Assembly: GCA_964351775.1 (NCBI GenBank)
Contig: CAYGPQ010000006.1
Location: forward strand, 7,549-71,548
Direction of reading: 5' to 3'
Source: Kordia sp964351775
Lineage (GTDB): Bacteria > Bacteroidota > Bacteroidia > Flavobacteriales > Flavobacteriaceae
DNA: 64,000 bases
Below the pieces are notes generated by a model. That model worked only from the letters and a program-made list of their open reading frames with translations, searched no databases and was not told the DNA's origin. This document shows positions 26,619 through 34,500 of this stretch, one piece after another. Positions within the stretch are counted from its first letter, which is position 1. Each line of letters opens with the position of its first letter. The translations under genes were made by a program, and so were the position numbers.

Positions 26619-28256
26619 ATGATTACAGTAGATAATATTGCCGTAGAATTTAGTGGAACTAGCTTATTTAGCGATGTGAATTTTGTCATTAATGAAAATG
26701 ATAAAATTGCCCTAATGGGGAAAAATGGAGCAGGAAAATCAACCATGATGAAAATTGTGGCAGGCGTTCAAAATGCAACACGCGGAAAAATAAGTGCTCC
26801 AAAAGATACTAAAATTGCGTATTTGCCGCAACACTTACTCACAGAAGATAATTGTACGGTATTTGAAGAAGCTTCGAAAGCATTTGCACATATTTTTACT
26901 ATGCGCGATCAAATGGAAGCACTCAATAAAGAATTGGAAACGCGTACCGATTACGAAAGTGATGCGTACATGAAAATTATTGAGCAAGTTTCAGAATTAG
27001 GCGAGCAATTTTATGCGTTGGAAGAAATAAATTATGATGCTGAAGTTGAAAAAGCATTAAAAGGATTGGGTTTTAAGCAAGACGATTTTCAACGAATGAC
27101 CAGTGAATTTAGCGGCGGATGGCGTATGCGAATTGAATTGGCGAAGATTTTATTGCAAAAACCCGATTTGATATTGTTAGATGAGCCAACGAATCATATT
27201 GACATTGAATCTGTAATTTGGCTGGAAGATTTCTTGGTCAACAAAGCGAATGCCGTGATGGTGATTTCGCATGATAGAGCCTTTATTGACAACATCACGA
27301 ATCGTACCATTGAAGTGACAATGGGGCGTATTTACGATTACAAAGCCAATTATTCGCACTATTTGCAATTACGTGCCGATCGACGTATACATCAAATCAA
27401 AGCGTATCAAGAACAGCAAAAGTATATTGCAGACAATCAGGCGTTTATTGATCGTTTTAAAGGAACATTTTCGAAGACGAATCAAGTTACTTCTCGGGTT
27501 CGTATGCTGGAAAAATTGCAAATCATTGAAATTGATGAGGTTGATAATTCGGCATTAAAACTAAAATTTCCACCTGCGCCACGTTCGGGCGATTATCCAA
27601 TTATTGTGGAGGATTTGACCAAGAAATATGACGAACACGTTGTGTTTAAAAATGCGAGTTTCTCCATTGCGCGTGGCGAAAAAGTATCGTTTGTTGGACG
27701 AAATGGAGAAGGAAAATCAACGATGATAAAATCTATTTTAGGCGAAATAGAACACGAAGGAAAATGTACGCTTGGTCATAATGTAAAAGTGGGATACTTT
27801 GCGCAAAATCAGGCTTCCTTGCTCGATCAGGATTTGACAATTTTTCAAACCGTTGATGATGTTGCCAAAGGAGACGTTCGAACGCAAATCAAAAATATTC
27901 TCGGTCAATTCATGTTTAAAGGTGACGATATTGACAAAAAAGTAAGTGTACTTTCGGGTGGAGAAAAAACGCGTTTGGCAATGGTGAAACTCTTGTTAGA
28001 ACCTGTAAATTTGTTGATTTTGGATGAACCAACAAACCATTTAGACTTACGTTCCAAAGATGTCTTAAAAGATGCGTTAAAAGCATTTGACGGAACGTTA
28101 ATCTTAGTTTCGCATGATCGTGATTTCTTGCAAGGATTATCGCAAAAAGTATTCGAATTCAAAGAACAACGTGTGATAGAGCATTTTGAAACTATTGATG
28201 CTTTCCTAGAACGCAATCGCATTAAGAGTATCAAAGAAATTGATTTGAAATCGTAG
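26619..28256 (+). CDS. ABC-F family ATPase (ribosome-associated, YbiT/EttA-like)
   Basis: 545 residues with two ABC domains and no membrane segments. Walker A motifs are GKNGAGKST (about 34-42) and GRNGEGKST. The signature LSGGEKTR is in the second half and FSGGWRMR in the first, and LDEPTNHIDIES and LDEPTNHLDLRS are the Walker B sites. A charged linker joins the domains. ABC-F proteins act at the ribosomal E site; some confer antibiotic resistance and others rescue stalled ribosomes. The length and short linker fit the YbiT/Uup housekeeping type. A TAATTTCG box lies near 26592-26599, but its spacer to TTG is short. Confidence 0.9.
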   Translation: MITVDNIAVEFSGTSLFSDVNFVINENDKIALMGKNGAGKSTMMKIVAGVQNATRGKISAPKDTKIAYLPQHLLTEDNCTVFEEASKAFAHIFTMRDQMEALNKELETRTDYESDAYMKIIEQVSELGEQFYALEEINYDAEVEKALKGLGFKQDDFQRMTSEFSGGWRMRIELAKILLQKPDLILLDEPTNHIDIESVIWLEDFLVNKANAVMVISHDRAFIDNITNRTIEVTMGRIYDYKANYSHYLQLRADRRIHQIKAYQEQQKYIADNQAFIDRFKGTFSKTNQVTSRVRMLEKLQIIEIDEVDNSALKLKFPPAPRSGDYPIIVEDLTKKYDEHVVFKNASFSIARGEKVSFVGRNGEGKSTMIKSILGEIEHEGKCTLGHNVKVGYFAQNQASLLDQDLTIFQTVDDVAKGDVRTQIKNILGQFMFKGDDIDKKVSVLSGGEKTRLAMVKLLLEPVNLLILDEPTNHLDLRSKDVLKDALKAFDGTLILVSHDRDFLQGLSQKVFEFKEQRVIEHFETIDAFLERNRIKSIKEIDLKS

Positions 28257-28374
28257 TTTATTCTTAAATATAAAGTAGGTAAAATCGTTAAAATTATCTT
28301 AAATAAGGTGAAACCGTATCACTAAAATTTGTTATTTTCTTACATTTAGTTATGTTTAATTAAAACCTAAAATC

Positions 28375-28542
28375 ATGAAAAAAAGAACTTTAAAGTCATT
28401 ATCGCTCAACAAAAAAATAATTTCAAAGATGGAAATTAGTGCTTCCATAGGTGGTGATTGTACATCAACGTACAATGTGTGTGAAAGACAATGTATCTAT
28501 ACCATTTGCCCTATTGAAGGAGCAACTTGTGCGACTTGTTAG
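28375..28542 (+). CDS. Class I lanthipeptide-like precursor, copy 1
   Basis: 55 residues. The leader MKKRTLKSLSLNKKIISKME has the LSLNKK motif typical of Bacteroidota class I lanthipeptide precursors, and SIGG at 24-27 is a double-glycine cleavage site. The predicted 28-residue core has six Cys and several Ser/Thr (DCTSTYNVCERQC then IYTICPIEGATCATC), enough for several lanthionine rings. No LanB, LanC or C39-peptidase transporter gene lies in the window, so the enzymes must be elsewhere if the peptide is modified. A terminator follows directly. Confidence 0.8.
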   Translation: MKKRTLKSLSLNKKIISKMEISASIGGDCTSTYNVCERQCIYTICPIEGATCATC

Positions 28543-28564
28543 AAAAATAAAATTTAGCTAAAAT

Positions 28565-28597
28565 AAAATAGTTTCTTTGATCAAGAAACTATTTTTT
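28565..28597 (+). terminator. Terminator of lanthipeptide precursor 1
   Basis: AAATAGTTTCTT and AAGAAACTATTT form a 12 bp stem with a 5-base loop and a T7 tail. Confidence 0.85.
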
Positions 28598-28626
28598 TAT
28601 GGGACAAAAACGTACAAAATAAAAAA

Positions 28627-29076
28627 CTATTCTATATAAATTTTACTATCGCTATCAATATTCGTTTTCTGGCTAAATTGAAACTCGTAAAAATCGGCTT
28701 CGCCTTTTTTAGCAGTAATTACTTTGGAACTTCTGCCCATTTCTAGGTCGTTATTATCAAATACTTTCAATGAAAGTGTATCATTAAAATCATGATCAAA
28801 AATCATGTAGACATTCAATACATTATCGGAACCACCTGATGCACTACTGAGCGTAATTTTTCCAAAAGAAATACCTTGTTTCGTAATTTCTTCGCTTGTA
28901 TTAATATTGATTTTAAAAGTATTTTCAACACCTTCAGACAATCCTTTGCTAAATTCGCTCACAGACTCACCGACTACTTTTCCACCTTCTTTGAGTGCAC
29001 TTTTCGTTTGTTCTTTCATTTTTGAACATGAAAAACACAACAAGCAGAACAACAACATATAATAGATAGATTTCAT
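28627..29076 (-). CDS. Small lipoprotein of unknown function
   Basis: 149 residues. The lipobox is at CLLCFSCSK. The mature part begins with a polar helix (KEQTKSALKEGGKVVGESVSEF and the following GLSEGVENTF). The second half is a beta-rich domain (FGKITLSSASGGSDNVLNVY and so on) that looks like an Ig or beta-sandwich fold. No enzymatic motif is seen. It lies between two lanthipeptide-like genes on the opposite strand and could be an immunity-type lipoprotein, but that is only a guess from position. Confidence 0.7.
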   Translation of the reverse strand: MKSIYYMLLFCLLCFSCSKMKEQTKSALKEGGKVVGESVSEFSKGLSEGVENTFKININTSEEITKQGISFGKITLSSASGGSDNVLNVYMIFDHDFNDTLSLKVFDNNDLEMGRSSKVITAKKGEADFYEFQFSQKTNIDSDSKIYIE

Positions 29077-29232
29077 CTTAAAAGAATTTTAATTCGTGCG
29101 AAAGATACTAATTATGCACATACACATTCGTTTTTTAGTACTTACAATTCATGAATCACGAGTAACTCTATTTAATATTTAGAAAGATTGGTTATACATT
29201 GAGTTCATTAATTAACTACAAAATATATCATT

Positions 29233-29454
29233 ATGAAAAAAAAGAGTTTAAAATCGTTAAAGCTTAACAAGAAATCAATTTCAAATCTTCAAGAAGAAAC
29301 AGTTGTAGGTGGTTCATCAGGATGTCCTATATTAACAAGATGGATCATAGAAACTATTATATCAGCAGTAGGTGATTGTGATGATTCAGCGGATGGTTGT
29401 ACTGGTACTCCAGACGAAACTATGACTTGTGCTAACTGGTCTTGTACTTGTTAA
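29233..29454 (+). CDS. Class I lanthipeptide-like precursor, copy 2
   Basis: 73 residues. The leader MKKKSLKSLKLNKKSISNLQ is a textbook Bacteroidota class I lanthipeptide leader, with EETVVGG as the cleavage region. The core of 46 residues has six Cys, four of them in the last 25 residues (CTGTPDETMTCANWSCTC), and several Ser/Thr. It is a paralogue of the 28375-28542 peptide in its leader but not in its core, the usual sign of one modification system acting on several substrates. A terminator with a TTCG tetraloop follows. Confidence 0.82.
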   Translation: MKKKSLKSLKLNKKSISNLQEETVVGGSSGCPILTRWIIETIISAVGDCDDSADGCTGTPDETMTCANWSCTC

Positions 29455-29477
29455 TACTAGGAAAATAAATTTATTAC

Positions 29478-29503
29478 AAAGCGAGCTTCGGCTCGCTTTT
29501 TTT
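29478..29503 (+). terminator. Terminator of lanthipeptide precursor 2
   Basis: AAAGCGAGC, TTCG tetraloop, GCTCGCTTT and a T-run. It separates the peptide gene from the two downstream genes. Confidence 0.9.
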
Positions 29504-29636
29504 ATGCTTCAACCGATATCTTCTCAACTTTACAAGAAAAAGGAGCATAATCCCTTGTCTTTAAGGTGTTTTTCTTCTTTCAAGAATTCAATATTAGTCA
29601 CAACTTTGTGTTTTTAACCAAAAAACCAAAAAAATT

Positions 29637-29864
29637 ATGGCACGAAAAAAAGTAACTCACTATGCAGTATTTTACAATGTAGGTGGCACATCATCCGTAA
29701 ATGTCTACTACCAAGGTGGCGGCGCAAATACGATTACAAATCTTTCCATAGAAGAGGCTTCTTATGTAATAGACTTATTGCGTAATGAAAAACCAATGTC
29801 TTATGATCATACACGTAGAAGACTCTCTACTTGGAGTGTTGAACCAGTTGGAGAAAATGAATAG
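29637..29864 (+). CDS. Stand-alone 75-residue domain of unknown function
   Basis: 75 residues, with no signal peptide. It is about 73% identical (55 of 75) to the N-terminus of the next protein, including DLLRNEKP, SYDH and RRRLSTWSVEPVGE. The pattern of a short strand YAVF, a strand SVNVYY, a GGANTI turn, a helix around EEASYVIDLLRNEKP and a C-terminal strand suggests a small alpha-beta module. It starts with the same MARKK as the next gene, whose ATG is two bases beyond its stop, so translation is probably coupled. It could be a binding partner or regulator of the enzyme next door (inference). Confidence 0.75.
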   Translation: MARKKVTHYAVFYNVGGTSSVNVYYQGGGANTITNLSIEEASYVIDLLRNEKPMSYDHTRRRLSTWSVEPVGENE

Positions 29865-29866
29865 TC

Positions 29867-31249
29867 ATGGCACGAAAAAAAATAAACAGCTATGCAGTTT
29901 TTAAAAATACGGATGGAACTACTTCCATAAATGTCTACTACGAATCAGGTGGCGCTAATACAATTTCAAATTTATCTTTAAGAGAAAGTAATTATATTAC
30001 GGATTTATTACGAAATGAAAAGCCACTGTCTTATGATCACTCACGCAGAAGACTTTCTACCTGGAGTGTTGAACCTGTCGGAGAAGCAGAAGGCGGTTAT
30101 TTAGAACCACTTTTCGAACTGAATGATTGGTTGAATCGTCATACGTATATACGTGACTTTATAAACTTTCAATTGCCCAATGGTGGAATTCATAACTACC
30201 GAAATTGGACAGCTACGGAGAAAAATGAACTAAAAACGTATTACTATAAAATACTCAGAAATAGAAATACAGGCGTATCTGAAACGCCACAATTATCCTC
30301 AGTATCGGCTGGAGGCGAAAATGCTTCAACGAATATGAGTAGGAGTACAGCTTGGAATTATTACTTAGCTTTTATTGCACAATCATTAGTGGTAGAAGCA
30401 GATAGAAGAGTGAATTGGTCTGTTAGAAACTTAAGTAATGCGGAAAAAGAATTGATTTTTGACAGTAGAAATCTATTCCAATGGAATAACGGTAAAAATG
30501 CGTATATAATTCCATTTGATTTAGGGGTTGTTTCTCCTGGAGATCCATTTAAAATTTATCAATTCTTAACGTCAAATAACTTAATTGGCTACAATCATTT
30601 ACAGACAGTAATTCGTTTGGTAGATTGGTCTCGAAGATTGTCTCATTTCTCAGGCGGTTGGGATTCAGATAATGTATTCGATCAATGGCAATATCGTGGA
30701 TTTCCTCCCATAGAAAGAGTCATCAACGGAACATTAAAAACCAGCAATCCGGGTGATGGTGTTAAAAAACGAACTGGTGGTTGTTGGGGAACTACAGGAT
30801 TTTTTAGAATGTGTTTGAGAACGATTAACATTCCTGTAAAATTAGAAAGAAAATCAGGTCATGCACTTCCAAATTTTATGTCGATACAAAGGTATCTAAC
30901 CCATGGAGATGATCCGTATAACAGAATGTTTAAAAATGAAACGAGCATTCCAGCATCACGATTATTAATTGATCAAAGTACCTGGAATAGTTGGTTTGGA
31001 GGAGGCGCAAATCATGCTGATAATATTGGGCGACAAGTAAGAGAACTCGCTTTAATATTTCTTCCAAATTATGTATTAAAAAAACATTGTGAAGACAAAG
31101 CCGCCAATAGAAGTCATGCAAACAGTGAAGTATTTGAAATTTTTCAACGAAACTATACCGTTGCGCAGCTAGAAGCTTTGAATTTGTGGCAACGAATGGA
31201 AACAAAAATTACTTCGTTAGGCGGATGCAATATGGTTCCTGCGGATTAA
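29867..31249 (+). CDS. Transglutaminase-like protein with duplicated N-terminal domain
   Basis: 460 residues. Residues 1-73 are the same domain as the preceding 75-residue protein. The rest is a helical region followed by a papain-like/transglutaminase-like core. GGCWGTTGFFRMCLRTINIP gives a candidate nucleophile Cys306 at the start of a helix. SGHALPNFM gives His332, and THGDDPYN gives Asp348 or Asp349, in the Cys-His-Asp order and spacing of transglutaminase-like peptidases. The function could be peptidase, amidase or acyl transfer. No signal peptide or membrane segment is visible. A 14 bp-stem terminator follows. The fold call comes from motif order only and no family name is assigned. Confidence 0.6.
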   Translation: MARKKINSYAVFKNTDGTTSINVYYESGGANTISNLSLRESNYITDLLRNEKPLSYDHSRRRLSTWSVEPVGEAEGGYLEPLFELNDWLNRHTYIRDFINFQLPNGGIHNYRNWTATEKNELKTYYYKILRNRNTGVSETPQLSSVSAGGENASTNMSRSTAWNYYLAFIAQSLVVEADRRVNWSVRNLSNAEKELIFDSRNLFQWNNGKNAYIIPFDLGVVSPGDPFKIYQFLTSNNLIGYNHLQTVIRLVDWSRRLSHFSGGWDSDNVFDQWQYRGFPPIERVINGTLKTSNPGDGVKKRTGGCWGTTGFFRMCLRTINIPVKLERKSGHALPNFMSIQRYLTHGDDPYNRMFKNETSIPASRLLIDQSTWNSWFGGGANHADNIGRQVRELALIFLPNYVLKKHCEDKAANRSHANSEVFEIFQRNYTVAQLEALNLWQRMETKITSLGGCNMVPAD

Positions 31250-31296
31250 CTTTTGATGAAATTACACAATTATAAACAACCTAATCAATTACTTTT

Positions 31297-31328
31297 AAAG
31301 GCTTTCAGAATTTCTGAAAGCCTTTTTT
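31297..31328 (+). terminator. Terminator of the 29637-31249 pair
   Basis: AAAGGCTTTCAGAA and TTCTGAAAGCCTTT form a perfect inverted repeat, followed by a T-run. Confidence 0.9.
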
Positions 31329-31582
31329 TAATTAAAATATTCATTACAAACTAGTTATGCTATTCGATAAAGGATTGTCAATACATACTTGATTTGTATC
31401 TCTAAAAAGCAATTGATTGAAAAACCTTTCTTTATAAAAGGATATTCACTTCTTTTAGTTACCTTAGTTTACATTTTATAGCCTACATTATAAAAACAGC
31501 TAAAAAAACTATCAATTCCCCAATGTCACTATAACGACATGATAGTATAAAACAAAAAAATTGTTGAAGGATACTACACTTT
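31329..31582. other. Gene-free upstream region of the helicase fusion
   Basis: No ORF of interest. Together with the terminator this makes a 333-base gap. GTTATGCTATTCGATAAAGG around 31354 faintly resembles the MITE terminal repeat but has no partner end or duplication. Confidence 0.4.
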
Positions 31583-34500
31583 ATGAATACTAAAATCCTC
31601 TACATAGACCTTGAGACTACACTACAAGGCAAAATTAAAGATGTTGGTGCTTTATTCAACAGGCAAGAATTACACGGAAACAATTTTGCAAAACTCACTA
31701 CTTGGATTCAAGAAGCCGAATATATCTGCGGACATAATATAGTAGCACACGACATTCCTATTTTAAAAGAAAAGTTGGGAACTGAAATTTTTCATCACAA
31801 AAAATTGGTAGATACGCTGTTATGGTCACCCATCTTATTTAATGAGAATCCATACCATAAATTGGTCAAAGGATATAAAATTGTCAACGATAGTGATTAT
31901 AACAATCCGTTGTCCGATTGTAAATTAACTGAAGAACTTCTATATGAAGAAGTAAATGCTTTTCATAATTTGAAAGATGTTGAAAAAAAACTCTATCATG
32001 TTTTACTAGCCAAATTGGAAAATTATGCTGGCTTTTTTGAATTGACTTCTTATCATTCAAATAATGTGTTTGCTGAAATTCCTTTGCAAATACTGTGTAA
32101 AGATATCGTTTGTAACAATGTCAACATCGCTGAAATTGCACAAAATAATCCAATAGCATTAGCGTATGCTTTCTCTTTAATTAGAGCGAAAGAAAATTCT
32201 ATATTACCCAATTGGGTTCTACAAACAGTTCCCGAAACACAACGAATTTTGGAGGTGATGCGATACAATTTTTGTGGCGATACTCACTGCAACTATTGCA
32301 ATACCCATTTAAACCCAAGAAAAGCATTGCAAACCTATTTTGGGTACGATAATTTTAGAAAATTTGATCCTAATGAATCCATTAGTTTACAAGAAAAAAC
32401 AGTCAGTGCTGGGCTTGGATCCACGTCATTTGTGGCTGTTTTTCCAACAGGTGGCGGAAAGTCGTTAACCTTTCAGTTGCCAGCATTGATGAAAGGTGCT
32501 TCTGTACGGCAACTCACTGTCGTCATTTCTCCATTGGTTTCTTTAATGAAAGATCAGGTGGATAATTTGGTAAAAAAGTTTGGCATCACCAAAGCGATTG
32601 CCATCAACGGATTATTATCGCCTTTAGAACGACATGAAGCTATTGAGCGTGTTGAAAATGGCGATATCCAATTGCTCTATATTTCTCCAGAATCGTTACG
32701 TTCGCCAACTATTTTACGAATTCTAAGAGGACGTTCTATTGCGCGATTTGTGATTGATGAAGCACATTGTTTTTCTTCTTGGGGACAAGATTTTAGAGTC
32801 GATTATTTATACATAGGCGATTTCATCAAAAGTCTGGAAGCTGAACGATTGCATACCAAAATTCCAGTATCCTGTTTTACGGCAACGGCAAAACCGCAGG
32901 TAATTGAAGATATCAAAACATACTTTCAATCAAAATTAAACATTCAACTCAAAGAATATGTGACCAGAGCGAGGCGTGTCAATCTGGAATATGAAGTCAT
33001 TGACATCAAAGATCCCAATCAGAAAATGGGTTCATTACTTTCATTATTGAATGATTGTGAAAAACCTGCCATCATTTATGCCTCACGTACGAAAAGAGTA
33101 GAAGAAATTTATGAAGAGGTTACAAAAAAAGGATTTGAAGCGACTTACTTTCATGGAAAGCTAACCAAAGAAGAAAAAAACCATCAAATGGATGCCTTTA
33201 TGAATGATACAAAAGACATCATTGTGGCAACTTCCGCCTTTGGAATGGGCGTTGATAAAGACGATGTAAAATCGGTCATTCATTACAACATATCGGATTC
33301 TTTAGAAAACTATGTGCAAGAAGCAGGTCGTGCTGGGCGAGACGAAAAAATACAAGCAAAGTGTTACATTCTATTCAACGAAGATGATTTGAACAAACAT
33401 TTTAGTTTACTGCAGCAAACGAAAATTAATCACAAAGAAATTCAACAAGTTTGGCAAGCCTTAAAATATTTGTCAAAAAATAAAGCTCAAAAAATCAGTA
33501 ATTCTGCCTTACAAATTGCACAAAAAGCAGGTTGGGACACAGAAATTAAAGACTTGGAAACCAAAGTAAAAACGTCTATCTCGGCATTGGAAGACCAAGG
33601 ATTTTTAAAACGAAAACAAAATTCGTCAATTGTTTTTGCCAATAGTTTATTGGTGCCCAATTTAGAGAAAGCATTGGTAAAACTTCGAGAAAGTGCCACC
33701 ATCACTGAAACGCAACTAGAGCAATGTTCAAGAGTTTTGCAACGAATTATGAAGGATGACGAATGTAGAATAGATTACTTATCAGACAGAACTGGATTAA
33801 CATTAAAAGAAATTCGGAATGTTATTGATATTCTGCGAGATTTACAAATATTAGGCGATGCAAGAGATTTAACCGCTTTTATAAACTTAGTTCAGTCGGC
33901 TAACGGTTCAAAAAATATTTTACAACGCTATCTAAAACTTGAAGTCGCTCTGCAACAATTCTTAACAAAAGACAGTAAAATATCTATGCGTGCGTTGAAT
34001 CAACACCTATTGGATACTGGTGTTGAGAAAACTTCCATTACAAGTATAAAAAACATTTTAAATTATTGGGAAATCCGAAATTTCATCCGAAAAAGGCGTA
34101 TTGATAGAGATACCGAAACGTATCAAATAAATGTGAAAAATAAGGATGTAATTGCAGAAGATATTCAATGGCGACATGAGTTAGCAGTCGATACACTTGA
34201 CATTTTAATTAAATTATATAAAGAACAAAAAAACAAGATTACCAACAAAGACAAACGCGATTTACCTGTTGGTTTTTCCATGTTAGGATTAAAAAAACAA
34301 AATGAATCTTTTGGTATTTTTGGTGAAGCTAAACAAGCTACTATCCAACAATATGAACGCACATTATTATTTTTAAATCAAATAAAATCAATCCAATTAG
34401 AAGGCGGTTTTATGGTGTATTACAATAAATTCAATATGGAAGATATTGATGCTACTATTCCACGATTTACAAAAGATAATTTTGAAAAAATGGACACGCA

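Noticed and set aside
31350..31372. Sequence resembling the MITE terminal repeat (TATTCGATAAAGG)
   Set aside because: Only partial match, no second end and no flanking duplication.
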